Below are positions 31,528 through 39,944 of a DNA stretch of 64,000 nt, in pieces. A program made the position numbers and the translations under genes. The stretch lies in assembly GCF_000444875.1 (NCBI RefSeq), contig NC_021985.1:5476170-5540169 (forward strand), in the 5' to 3' direction. The notes under the pieces were generated by a model. The model worked only from the letters and a program-made list of their open reading frames with translations, did not search any database and was not told the DNA's origin. The DNA comes from Streptomyces collinus Tu 365 (lineage in GTDB: Bacteria; Actinomycetota; Actinomycetes; Streptomycetales; Streptomycetaceae). Within the stretch, counting starts at the first letter, position 1. Every line of letters starts with the position of its first letter.

Positions 31528-33336
31528 ATGAGTAGGGGCGGACGCCACGCATACGGCGCACTCTCCGTGCTCGCGGCCGGGGCTCTTGTGCTCACCGGTT
31601 GCAGCAAGGGCGGCAGCGACAGCGGAGGCAACGACAAGCAGGACCGGCAGAACGCCAAGCGCCAGCAGGCCTCCATCAAGTTCGGCGACGCGTCGGACTC
31701 GACGGGGCCGGCGGCCGACGTGCCCGGCGCGAAGGCCGGCGGGACGATGGAAGTCCTCCAGCGCGACAGCTACGCCCACTTCGACCCGGCCCAGATCTAC
31801 GTCTCCGACGAGATGTCCCTGGGCCAGCTGATCCACCGGGGCCTCACCGGCTACAAGTCCACCAGCGACGACGGCAGCAAGCACGAGGTGGTCGGCGACC
31901 TCGCCACCGACTCCGGCACCACGACCGACGGCGGCAAGACCTGGAAGTACACGCTCAAGGACGGCATCAAGTTCCAGGACGGGACTCCGATCACGTCCAA
32001 GGACGTCAGGCACTCCGTCGAGCGGCTCTTCGCGCCCTTCATCAACCAGGGGCCCACCTACCTGCAGCAGTGGCTCGCCGACACCCCGGGTACCGCCTAC
32101 CGCAAGCTCCTCAAGGACGGTCCGTACAAGGGCAAGCACCTGCCCAACTCCGTGCTGGAGACCCCGGACGACAAGACGATCGTGTTCCACTTCAAGAACC
32201 CGCACCCCGATCTGCCGTACGCGCTGGCGATGGTGGGCTACGCGGTCGTCTCGGACAAGGGCGACACCAAGCAGAAGTACGACCGGGCCCCGCTCGCGAC
32301 CGGACCGTACAAGATCCAGTCGTTCAAGTCGGGCAAGTCGATGGTGCTCGTGAAGAACACCGACTGGGACCCGAAGACGGACCCGATCCGCCACCAGTAC
32401 GTGGACCGGTTCAACTTCACGTTCAACCAGCAGTTCGAGACCTCCACCAAGGCGCTGCTGGCCGACAGCGGTGCCGACCAGGCCGGCCTCAGCCTCAACA
32501 ACCAGGTCGACGCGGGCAACCTGTCCCAGGTGCTGCGCGACCCGAAGATGAAGTCGCGCACGGTCTCCGGCTACCAGCCGTACGTGGGCCAGATGAACAT
32601 CAACATGAGCCACCCGGCCATGAAGGACAAGGCGGTCCGCGAGGCCATCGCCTACGCGCTGCCGGTCACCCCGTTCGTGCGCGCCTACGGAGGCACCGAC
32701 GCGATGGAGGTCGCCGGTGGCCTGATCTCCCCGACCGTCTCGGGCTACGACCCCTCCTTCGACCCGTGGGGCAAGAAGAAGAAGCCCGCCGGTGACCCGG
32801 CCAAGGCCAAGGCGCTGCTGAAGCAGGCCGGCAAGCTCAACATGAAGCTGACCTTCGGCTACATCAACACGCCGGAGGGCCAGCAGTACTCCACCGCCAT
32901 GGCCGCGGGCCTGAAGAAGGCCGGCTTCAACGTCCAGCGCCAGGAGATCCCGGCGGAGACCTTCTACGACCAGGTCTCCAAGCTGAACAACAACTACGAC
33001 ATCTTCCACACCGCGTGGGGTGCCGACTGGCCGTCCCCCTCGACCGTGATCCCGCCGCTGTACGACGGCCGCGTGATCGCCGACGGCGCGCAGAACTACT
33101 CGCAGATCAACGACCCGAAGATCAACAGCGAGATCGACCGGATCAACAAGATCACCGACCCGGTCAAGTCCGCCGCCGAGTGGGAGAAGCTCGACCAGTA
33201 CATCGTGAAGGACAGCGTCAACGTCGTCCCGACCGCCTACTACAAGCAGACCCAGATCGCCGGCTCCAAGGTCGGTGGCCTCGTCTACGACGACGTGATC
33301 GGCGGCATCGACCCGCGTCGCCTCTACATCAAGTAA
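31528..33336 (+). CDS. bldKB: BldK-type oligopeptide-binding lipoprotein, Sec route
   Basis: A 602-aa family-5 binding protein that captures extracellular oligopeptides. The signal is MSRGGRHAYGALSVLAAG with lipobox LTGC (C25) and no twin-arginine motif. Typical blocks are GGTMEVLQRDSYAHFDPAQIY, WKYTLKDGIKFQDGTPITS, LATGPYKIQSF and VREAIAYALPVTPF. The ATG at 31528 is chosen because an upstream GTG (31498) would add ten residues before the signal. A 20-bp repeat precedes it and a large hairpin follows. The counterpart in the facing operon (47682-49442) shares the fold but uses a Tat-like signal. Confidence 0.85.
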   Translation: MSRGGRHAYGALSVLAAGALVLTGCSKGGSDSGGNDKQDRQNAKRQQASIKFGDASDSTGPAADVPGAKAGGTMEVLQRDSYAHFDPAQIYVSDEMSLGQLIHRGLTGYKSTSDDGSKHEVVGDLATDSGTTTDGGKTWKYTLKDGIKFQDGTPITSKDVRHSVERLFAPFINQGPTYLQQWLADTPGTAYRKLLKDGPYKGKHLPNSVLETPDDKTIVFHFKNPHPDLPYALAMVGYAVVSDKGDTKQKYDRAPLATGPYKIQSFKSGKSMVLVKNTDWDPKTDPIRHQYVDRFNFTFNQQFETSTKALLADSGADQAGLSLNNQVDAGNLSQVLRDPKMKSRTVSGYQPYVGQMNINMSHPAMKDKAVREAIAYALPVTPFVRAYGGTDAMEVAGGLISPTVSGYDPSFDPWGKKKKPAGDPAKAKALLKQAGKLNMKLTFGYINTPEGQQYSTAMAAGLKKAGFNVQRQEIPAETFYDQVSKLNNNYDIFHTAWGADWPSPSTVIPPLYDGRVIADGAQNYSQINDPKINSEIDRINKITDPVKSAAEWEKLDQYIVKDSVNVVPTAYYKQTQIAGSKVGGLVYDDVIGGIDPRRLYIK

Positions 33337-33344
33337 CCGTCCCC

Positions 33345-33400
33345 GTCCGGTACCCGGCGCACTCCCCGATCCGCGGGGGAGCGCCGGGTACCCCCCGGAC
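33345..33400 (+). other. Large intercistronic hairpin between binding-protein and permease genes
   Basis: GTCCGGTACCCGGCG (33345-33359) pairs with CGCCGGGTACC and CCGGAC (33382-33400, small bulge), extended by CTCCCC/GGGGAG around a 7-nt loop. No T-run follows. In ABC operons such a structure commonly protects the upstream binding-protein mRNA or partly terminates transcription, giving excess binding protein. Confidence 0.8.
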
Positions 33401-33427
33401 CGCCGACGTCAGAGAGCTGCCCCTGTC

Positions 33428-34408
33428 ATGCTGCGCTTCCTCGTCCGCCGGACACTCGGTGCCGTCGTCATTCTCTTCCTGCTGAGTATCGTCACGTTCC
33501 TGCTGTTCTTCGGTGTGCCCCGGGACCCGGCGCTGCTGATGTGCGGCAAGACCTGCAATCCGGACAGCATCGCGAACATCCACCACGTGCTCGGCCTGGA
33601 CAAGTCGATCGCCGAGCAGTACTGGATCTTCCTGCACAACGTCGTCCTGGGCAGCGACCAGTTCGCCCAGGGGCCCTGCCCCGCTCCCTGCTTCGGGTAC
33701 TCGTACCACACCAACGAGCCGGTCTGGGGCACCCTGCTGGACCGCCTGCCCACCACCTTCTCGCTGACGCTCGGCGGTGCGGTCTGCTTCCTGATCGTGG
33801 GTCTCGGCACCGGTCTGCTCGCGGCCTGGCGGCGCGGCACGCTGATCGACAAGACGGCCACCGCCGGCGCCATGGTGCTCAGTTCGATGCAGATCTACTT
33901 CCTCGGCCCGCTGGCGCTCGCGGTCCTCGTCTACCAGACCCACTGGTTCGACAAGCCCGCCTACAACGACTTCAGCGGCGATCCGCTCACCTGGTTCACG
34001 GGCCTGATCATCCCGTGGGTCGTCCTGTCGACGATCTTCGCGGCGCAGTACACCCGTATGTCCCGCTCCTCGATGATCGAGCAGCTGCAGGAGGAGCACG
34101 TCCGTACCGCGCGCGCCAAGGGCATGTCCCGGCGGTACGTCTTCTTCCGCTACGCCTGGCGCGGTTCGCTGATCCCCATCGTCACCATCTTCGGCATCGA
34201 CCTCGGATCCCTGCTGGGCGGCGCGATCATCACCGAGACCACCTTCAGTCTGCCGGGGCTCGGTCAGCTCGCGGTGCAGTCCGTCTTCTTCAGCGACCTG
34301 CCGCTGCTGCTCGGCGTGATGCTGTTCTCCGCGACCATGATCCTGCTGTTCAACATCATCGTCGACGCCGCCTACGCCTCCATCGACCCGCGCGTCCGGC
34401 TCGCCTAG
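33428..34408 (+). CDS. bldKC: BldK-type oligopeptide ABC permease (OppB-like)
   Basis: A 326-aa permease with the OppB-type N-terminal helix (MLRFLVRRTLGAVVILFLLSIVTF), an external loop with paired Cys (CGKTC, PCPAPC), and five core helices. The coupling loop is TARAKGMSRRYVFFRYAWRGSLIP. It pairs with the OppC-like subunit of the first gene to form the channel. The gene follows the intercistronic hairpin by 28 bp and is 10 bp upstream of the first ATPase gene. Confidence 0.85.
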   Translation: MLRFLVRRTLGAVVILFLLSIVTFLLFFGVPRDPALLMCGKTCNPDSIANIHHVLGLDKSIAEQYWIFLHNVVLGSDQFAQGPCPAPCFGYSYHTNEPVWGTLLDRLPTTFSLTLGGAVCFLIVGLGTGLLAAWRRGTLIDKTATAGAMVLSSMQIYFLGPLALAVLVYQTHWFDKPAYNDFSGDPLTWFTGLIIPWVVLSTIFAAQYTRMSRSSMIEQLQEEHVRTARAKGMSRRYVFFRYAWRGSLIPIVTIFGIDLGSLLGGAIITETTFSLPGLGQLAVQSVFFSDLPLLLGVMLFSATMILLFNIIVDAAYASIDPRVRLA

Positions 34409-34418
34409 GAGCACTGTC

Positions 34419-35483
34419 GTGACCACATTGACCAAACAGGCCGGAGCTCCGATCCCGGCGGGCACAGGTCCCCTGCTGTCGGTGCGCGACCTGCACGTCA
34501 GCTTCAGGACGGAAGACGGCGTCGTGCGGGCCGTGGACGGTCTCTCCTTCGACGTCGAACGCGGCAGGACGCTGGGCATCGTGGGGGAGTCCGGCTCGGG
34601 GAAGTCGGTGACGAACCTGACCATCCTGGGCCTGCACAACCCCATGTTCACCACGGTCGAGGGTGAGATCCTCCTGGACGGCCGGGAGCTCACCACCGCC
34701 CGCGAATCCGAGCTGGAGAAGGTGCGCGGCAACAAGGCCGCCATGATCTTCCAGGATCCGCTGACCGCGCTCTCTCCCTACTACACCGTCGGCCGGCAGA
34801 TCGCCGAGCCGTACATGAAGCACAACGGCGCCTCCAAGAAGGCGGCCTGGGAGCGGGCGGTGGAGATGCTGGCGAAGGTCGGCATACCGAACCCCCGGGA
34901 ACGGGCGAAGGACTATCCGCACCAGTTCTCCGGAGGCATGCGCCAGCGCGCGATGATCGCCATGGCGCTCGTGTGCGACCCGGACCTGCTGGTCGCGGAC
35001 GAACCGACCACCGCGCTTGACGTCACCGTGCAGGCGCAGATCCTGGACCTTCTGAAGGACCTGCAACAGGAGTTCGGATCGGGCATCATCTTCATCACCC
35101 ACGACCTGGGGGTGATCGCCGACATGGCCGACGACATCATGGTGATGTACGCGGGCGGTGCCGTGGAGCGGGGCACGGTCGACGAGGTGCTGCGCGCGCC
35201 CCAGCACCCCTACACCTGGGGCCTGCTGAACTCGATGCCGCGCCTGGATTCCGACCTAGGTGCCCCGCTGGCTCCCATTCCCGGAACCCCGCCCTCGCTG
35301 CTCACCCCGCCGTCCGGCTGCCGCTTCCATCCCCGCTGCACCTTCCAGGACCGGGTGGAGGGGGCGGGCCGCTGCGGCACCGAGCGCCCGCTTCTCGCAT
35401 CCGGCCGGGCCTCGGCATGCCATCTCACCGCGGACCAGAAGCGGACCATCTTCACCGAAGAGATCAAGCCCCGGCTGGGCTAG
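34419..35483 (+). CDS. bldKD: BldK-type oligopeptide ABC ATPase (OppD-like)
   Basis: A 354-aa ATPase. Walker A is GESGSGKSV, the signature FSGGMRQRAMIAMAL, Walker B LLVADEPTTALD and the H-loop FITHDLG. The C-terminal oligopeptide-transporter extension carries CRFHPRC and later Cys residues (GRC, ACHL), a pattern that holds an iron-sulfur cluster in some DppD/OppD proteins. The GTG at 34419 follows TAGGAG, where TAG is the stop of the permease gene. Confidence 0.87.
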   Translation: MTTLTKQAGAPIPAGTGPLLSVRDLHVSFRTEDGVVRAVDGLSFDVERGRTLGIVGESGSGKSVTNLTILGLHNPMFTTVEGEILLDGRELTTARESELEKVRGNKAAMIFQDPLTALSPYYTVGRQIAEPYMKHNGASKKAAWERAVEMLAKVGIPNPRERAKDYPHQFSGGMRQRAMIAMALVCDPDLLVADEPTTALDVTVQAQILDLLKDLQQEFGSGIIFITHDLGVIADMADDIMVMYAGGAVERGTVDEVLRAPQHPYTWGLLNSMPRLDSDLGAPLAPIPGTPPSLLTPPSGCRFHPRCTFQDRVEGAGRCGTERPLLASGRASACHLTADQKRTIFTEEIKPRLG

Positions 35484-35503
35484 GTCGGAGGAGGACACCC
35501 GTC

Positions 35504-36640
35504 ATGACAGAGGAATCGGTCCTCCCGGCCCAGCGGGAGAAGGCAGGCGCGACGGACGGCGAGCCGTTGCTGGAGGTGTCGGGGCTGGCCAAGCACTTCC
35601 CGGTCAAGGGCGGCTTCCCGATCCGCCGCACGGTGGGGCATGTGCAGGCCGTCGACGGCATCGACCTGACCGTGCACGCGGGCGAGAGTTTCGGACTGGT
35701 CGGCGAGTCGGGCTGCGGCAAGTCGACGACCGGCCGGCTGATCACACGGCTGATGGAGCCGACCACCGGCACGATCTCCTACCGCGGCCGGGACATCAGC
35801 CACGCCACCCGCAAACAGCTGGCGCCGATCCGCTCCGAGATCCAGATGATCTTCCAGGACCCGTACTCGTCACTGAACCCCCGGCAGACGGTCGGCAAGA
35901 TCATTTCGGGGCCGATGGAGATCAACGGCATCAACCCGACGGGCGGCCGCGAGAAGCGCGTGCGTGAGCTGCTGGAGATCGTCGGTCTCAACCCCGAGCA
36001 CTACAACCGCTTCCCGCACGAGTTCTCCGGCGGTCAGCGCCAGCGCATCGGCGTGGCCCGTGCCCTCGCGCTGGAACCGAAGCTGATCGTCGCCGACGAA
36101 CCCGTCTCCGCCCTGGACGTCTCGATCCAGGCCCAGGTGGTCAACCTGCTGCAGAAGGTGCAGCGGGAACTCGGCATCACGTTCCTCTTCATCGCCCACG
36201 ACCTTGCCGTCGTGCGGCACTTCTCGCAGCGCGTGGCGGTCATGTACCTCGGCAAGATCATCGAGGTGGGTGACCGCGAGTCCATCTACGCGCGCCCGCG
36301 CCACCCCTACACGCACGCTCTGCTGTCCGCCGTACCCGAGGTGAACCTCGGCTCCGGCGACGCGGCCGGACGCGAGCGCATCCGCCTGGCCGGCGACGTG
36401 CCCTCGCCCATCTCCCCGCCCTCCGGCTGCCGGTTCCGCACCCGCTGCTGGAAGGCGCAGGACAAGTGCGCGGCCGAGGAGCCACCCCTGGTGCGGATCG
36501 CCGGCAACCACGCCGGGCACCTGACGGCGTGCCACTTCCCCGAGGAGCCCTCCACGGACGCGCGGGGTGAGGACATCGTGCTGGATCCGGCTCTGGCGGC
36601 GCTGGAGGAGGAGAGCGAGGACACTCCGAAGGACCACTGA
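35504..36640 (+). CDS. bldKE: BldK-type oligopeptide ABC ATPase (OppF-like)
   Basis: A 378-aa ATPase that closes the operon. Walker A is GESGCGKST, the signature FSGGQRQRIGVARAL, Walker B IVADEPVSALD, and the C-terminal CRFRTRCW motif belongs to the oligopeptide extension. GGAGGAGG ends 9 nt before the ATG. The last 35 residues are acidic (LEEESEDTPKDH). It is very similar to the leftward copy at 44431-45471 across the core; the tails differ. Confidence 0.87.
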   Translation: MTEESVLPAQREKAGATDGEPLLEVSGLAKHFPVKGGFPIRRTVGHVQAVDGIDLTVHAGESFGLVGESGCGKSTTGRLITRLMEPTTGTISYRGRDISHATRKQLAPIRSEIQMIFQDPYSSLNPRQTVGKIISGPMEINGINPTGGREKRVRELLEIVGLNPEHYNRFPHEFSGGQRQRIGVARALALEPKLIVADEPVSALDVSIQAQVVNLLQKVQRELGITFLFIAHDLAVVRHFSQRVAVMYLGKIIEVGDRESIYARPRHPYTHALLSAVPEVNLGSGDAAGRERIRLAGDVPSPISPPSGCRFRTRCWKAQDKCAAEEPPLVRIAGNHAGHLTACHFPEEPSTDARGEDIVLDPALAALEEESEDTPKDH

Positions 36641-36752
36641 AAGACCCCGGAAAGCCCACCCGTGCACGCTGAGGAGCCGCAGTCCGGGATCCGTGCTCTC
36701 GAGCCGGTCCCGGGCGCGGCATCAGAGGGAAATCGGGGAGGAGAAACCGGGA

Positions 36753-37253
36753 ATGCAGACCAGGTTCAGAACGACCGCCAGCTTCTTGATGACGCTCATG
36801 CTGGCCGTGCTGGCCGCCGTCATCCCTACCTCGGCCGCACACGCCGAGGCGGGAGGCCGCTGGTACTTCGTCAACCAGTACAACCACCAGTGCCTCAAGG
36901 GCAACGGCGAGCACAAGAAGCTGACACTGGCGAAGTGCAAGAAGAAGGACGCCTACCAGTGGATCAACTACGGGAACTTCGGCTTCGTCAACTTCAGCCT
37001 CGACGTGTACCCCTACGGCGGCATCTGCATCAACGAGAAGGGGCGGGGCAAGACCCCGACGCTGGAGGGCTGCGACACCGGTAGCGGTGTCTCGGGATGG
37101 CGGATCAACGACGCCCGGAACAACCACAAGACCGGACTGGTCCACATCGCCTGCGGGTACCTCCAGGCCGTGAGCACGACCAAGACCGTGTGCACCAAGA
37201 GGCCGCACAACATCAAGAAGATGACCTGGATCGTGAAGTACTCCCTGCACTAG
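36753..37253 (+). CDS. Small secreted cysteine-containing protein, possibly beta-trefoil-like
   Basis: A 166-aa protein with a clear Sec signal (basic MQTRFR, hydrophobic core, AHA cleavage near 31). The mature part is basic and rich in Lys, Asn, Tyr and Gly with six Cys. RWYFVNQYNHQCLKGNGEHKK, AKCKKKDAYQWINYG and CINEKG resemble ricin-type lectin repeats, where QxW is characteristic. Family membership is tentative. GGGAGGAG precedes the ATG by about 9 nt. It opens the island between the two facing permease operons and converges on the methyltransferase with a 4-bp overlap. Confidence 0.7.
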   Translation: MQTRFRTTASFLMTLMLAVLAAVIPTSAAHAEAGGRWYFVNQYNHQCLKGNGEHKKLTLAKCKKKDAYQWINYGNFGFVNFSLDVYPYGGICINEKGRGKTPTLEGCDTGSGVSGWRINDARNNHKTGLVHIACGYLQAVSTTKTVCTKRPHNIKKMTWIVKYSLH

Positions 37254-37993
37254 CAGGACCGTCGGGCCACGGTGACGATCTCCGGGCCGGCGGGAGCCAA
37301 CGGACCCCGCTGCCAGTCCCCGTACTGCTCGACGACCGTCAGGCCGGCCTCCTCGAGGAAGCCACGCACCGTCTTCGCGTCCACGAAGCGGATGACGTGG
37401 TGGGTGACTCGGGGAGCCGGCCACGTCTCGCTCTCGTAGGTCTCGGTGAAGTGGACCCGCCCCCGGGACGGACCCTCGCGCACCTGGTGCCGGACACGCA
37501 CCCGTGAGCCGTCGGCGGCGGTGATCTCCCGTACCCGGTCCGGTGTCCACTTCTCCCAGGCCCGGGCGGCCGGGTTGCGGGTCTCGAAGACGAAGCGGCC
37601 CCCGTCGGCGAGCGCCGCGTGGACCCCGCGCAGACAGACACGGATGTCCTCGTCGCCCACCAGCGCCTGGAACGCGTGCCCGGTCATGACGACCAGCTCG
37701 AACTCCCGCTGCCACAGCCGCGTCCGCATGTCGCCCAGCACCCACTCGACGTCCTGTGCCGCCCGCCGCGCCTGCACCAGCATGGCGGCGGCGGGGTCGA
37801 GCCCCATCAGCCGGCCCGTGTGCCCCTCCGCACGAGCCCGCCGCACCAACTGCCCCGTGCCACAGCCGACGTCGAGCACGGACCCCGCTTTCATCACCAG
37901 GTCCAGGTAGAAGTCGTCGGCGGGCCCCCACGGGTTGAGGCTGTCATAGAGGGCGGCGAGTGCGAGGTCACCGAACGCGTCGTCTGCCACCAC
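37250..37993 (-). CDS. Class I SAM-dependent methyltransferase
   Basis: A 247-aa methyltransferase. Motif I is VLDVGCGTGQL (about 39-49), followed by GLDPAAAML for the acidic ribose-binding region and ELVVMTGHAFQAL for motif IV. The C-terminal part (FTETYESETW, HHVIRFVDAKTVRGFLEEAGL) is like small-molecule methyltransferases of the SmtA/Methyltransf_25 type. Substrate not predictable. The start is one of two consecutive GTG codons at 37993 or 37990. Confidence 0.85.
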   Translation of the reverse strand: MVADDAFGDLALAALYDSLNPWGPADDFYLDLVMKAGSVLDVGCGTGQLVRRARAEGHTGRLMGLDPAAAMLVQARRAAQDVEWVLGDMRTRLWQREFELVVMTGHAFQALVGDEDIRVCLRGVHAALADGGRFVFETRNPAARAWEKWTPDRVREITAADGSRVRVRHQVREGPSRGRVHFTETYESETWPAPRVTHHVIRFVDAKTVRGFLEEAGLTVVEQYGDWQRGPLAPAGPEIVTVARRSC

Positions 37994-38152
37994 GGCAGTC
38001 TGTCACACGCTGCTGAACGCCGAGTCAGGAACGATCTTTCCGCGCAGGCCGGCGCCGAAGGGGCCGAAAGGAAGCTGAAAGGTGAGGGAAATGTGGCGGC
38101 GGGAGGCTGGGGAACCGATCGCCCCGGCCGAGCGTACTGAGAGGATCACAGC

Positions 38153-38659
38153 ATGACCGGCCCACGCCCCAGCCGAGCCGCTGACCCTCGCCCGCCCTTC
38201 TCCCGGCCGTCCCGGCTCGACCTGTCCGACACCGCCACACTGCGTCAGCTGTGGCACCTTCAGCGGGCCGCGTACGCCGTCGAAGCCCGGCTCATCGGCT
38301 TCGACGGCATTCCGCAACTGCACGAGTCGCTCGAACGGCTGCGTGCGTGCGACGAGTCCTTCCTCGGGGTCCGCGACGACAGCGGACTGGTCGGAGCGGT
38401 CTCCTGGACCCGCTCGCGAAGCGGTGTTCTGGACATCTGCCGACTCGTGGTCCACCCGGACGCACATCGCCGCGGCGTCGCGACGGCACTGCTCGACGCG
38501 CTGGATTCGATCGAGCCGGCGGAACTGACCCTCGTCTCCACCGGAACCGCCAACCTGCCCGCGGTCGCGCTGTACCGCAGGCGCGGCTTCGTCGCCACCG
38601 GTGAGTGCCGGATCGCGCCCGGCGTGACACTCACGCTGCTGGAACGCAGGAACGCGTGA
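38153..38659 (+). CDS. GNAT-family N-acetyltransferase
   Basis: A 168-aa acetyltransferase. Motif A is readable as CRLVVHPDAHRRGVATALL, with the pyrophosphate-binding R/G loop; motif B is the ALYRRRGFVATGE segment. The first 20 residues are Pro/Arg-rich and may be disordered. It lies 24 bp upstream of the PqqD-M50 gene in the same direction and is probably cotranscribed. Substrate unknown. Confidence 0.85.
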   Translation: MTGPRPSRAADPRPPFSRPSRLDLSDTATLRQLWHLQRAAYAVEARLIGFDGIPQLHESLERLRACDESFLGVRDDSGLVGAVSWTRSRSGVLDICRLVVHPDAHRRGVATALLDALDSIEPAELTLVSTGTANLPAVALYRRRGFVATGECRIAPGVTLTLLERRNA

Positions 38660-38683
38660 GGCATCCACGGCTGAAGGTGTGCC

Positions 38684-39922
38684 ATGCATGACGGGACGCC
38701 GGCCGAGAAGCCGGCCACGGGCGACGGGGAGCTGAAGGTCTCCTTCCACGCCCTGGAGTGCCGCCCGGACCGGAACGAGTGGATCGTGGGGACGCAGGGC
38801 GGCGCACAGGTCCTCGCCCTGCCGGAGATCGGCATGACCGCCGTCCGGCTGCTGGCCGCGGGGAGCACGGTGGAGGAGACGAGACGCACCCTGCGGGACC
38901 GGACCGGCCGTGACATCGACGTCCTGGCCTTCGCGGAGCGGCTGGCGGCGGCCGGACTGGTGTCCCTCATCGGTGAGCGGCGCTTCCCGGCCACGGTGTC
39001 GGCCGTCTCCTTTCCCCGGTTGCGTCCGGGGCACGTCCGCTGGGTCATGAACCCGGTTCTGCAGGGCTTCGTTCTGCTCGTCCCGGTCGTCGGCCTGCTC
39101 GCCGCACTGTCCCGGCCGGCGGTTCTGCCGTCCTACGGCGATCTGCTGTGGACCGAGTACGGGACCTTCACCGTGCTGGTGCAGTGTGCGGTCGCCTCGT
39201 CCCTCATCGCCCTGCACGAAATGGCCCACCTCCTGACGGCCCGTGCGGCGGGCGTGCCCGGGCGGATCCGGCTCGGGACCCGGCTGCAGTTCCTCGTGGC
39301 GCAGACCGAGGTGTCGGGTGTCTGGCTCAAGAGCCGCAGGGAACGGCTCACGGTCTACCTGTCGGGACTCGCTCTGGACGGCGTGATCTGGGGCGGCTGT
39401 CTCCTCGCCCGTCGCCTCGGCGTGGAGTGGACGCTGCTCCCCGTGATCACGATGACTCTGGTGACGTCGCTGGCCGGCCAGTGCCTGGTGTTCATGCGCA
39501 CGGACCTGTACTTCGTGATCCAGGACCTGACCGGCTGCCGGGACCTGTACCGCGACACCGGCCGCTACCTGCGCCATGTCGTGGAGCGCACATGCGGTCG
39601 CCCGTCCCGGAACCCGCTTCGTTCCCTGCCGGCCGGGGAGCGGCGGTTCCTGCGGGCGTACGCGCTGGGAACGGTGGTGGGCACCGCGATCTGCGTGTTC
39701 GTCGGCCTGAGGATTCTCGTCGAGGTGACCTGGCCGCTGATGCACCGCTCCCTCGCCCACCTGCTGGGGCCGGCCGGTCCATGGGTCCGGCTGGACGCAC
39801 TGACCAGCATGCTCGTCGTCGCCGGGCTCCAGGTCGTGTGGGCGCGTCTGTGGTGGAATCGGCACGCCGGTCGCGTGGGTCGGGCTGTCCGTACCGTGCT
39901 CGAACGACTCTCCGGAGGCTGA
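38684..39922 (+). CDS. PqqD-domain/M50-type membrane metalloprotease fusion
   Basis: A 412-aa protein. Residues about 20-100 resemble PqqD/RRE-type peptide-binding domains (LPEIGMTAVRLLAAGSTVEETR, then DVLAFAERLAAAGLV). Helices start at about 122. A zinc site HEMAH (H178, E179, H182) lies in a membrane segment, as in site-2-type M50 peptidases, with later SGLALDG and the family segment LYFVIQDLTGCRDLY. The C-terminal part has several more helices. The arrangement resembles YydH-like membrane peptidases of peptide-maturation clusters. A PqqD domain typically recruits a precursor peptide, but no precursor gene is obvious nearby. The SARP gene follows 22 bp downstream. Confidence 0.78.
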   Translation: MHDGTPAEKPATGDGELKVSFHALECRPDRNEWIVGTQGGAQVLALPEIGMTAVRLLAAGSTVEETRRTLRDRTGRDIDVLAFAERLAAAGLVSLIGERRFPATVSAVSFPRLRPGHVRWVMNPVLQGFVLLVPVVGLLAALSRPAVLPSYGDLLWTEYGTFTVLVQCAVASSLIALHEMAHLLTARAAGVPGRIRLGTRLQFLVAQTEVSGVWLKSRRERLTVYLSGLALDGVIWGGCLLARRLGVEWTLLPVITMTLVTSLAGQCLVFMRTDLYFVIQDLTGCRDLYRDTGRYLRHVVERTCGRPSRNPLRSLPAGERRFLRAYALGTVVGTAICVFVGLRILVEVTWPLMHRSLAHLLGPAGPWVRLDALTSMLVVAGLQVVWARLWWNRHAGRVGRAVRTVLERLSGG

Positions 39923-39944
39923 GAGGGCTTTCGTTGCCTGCCCG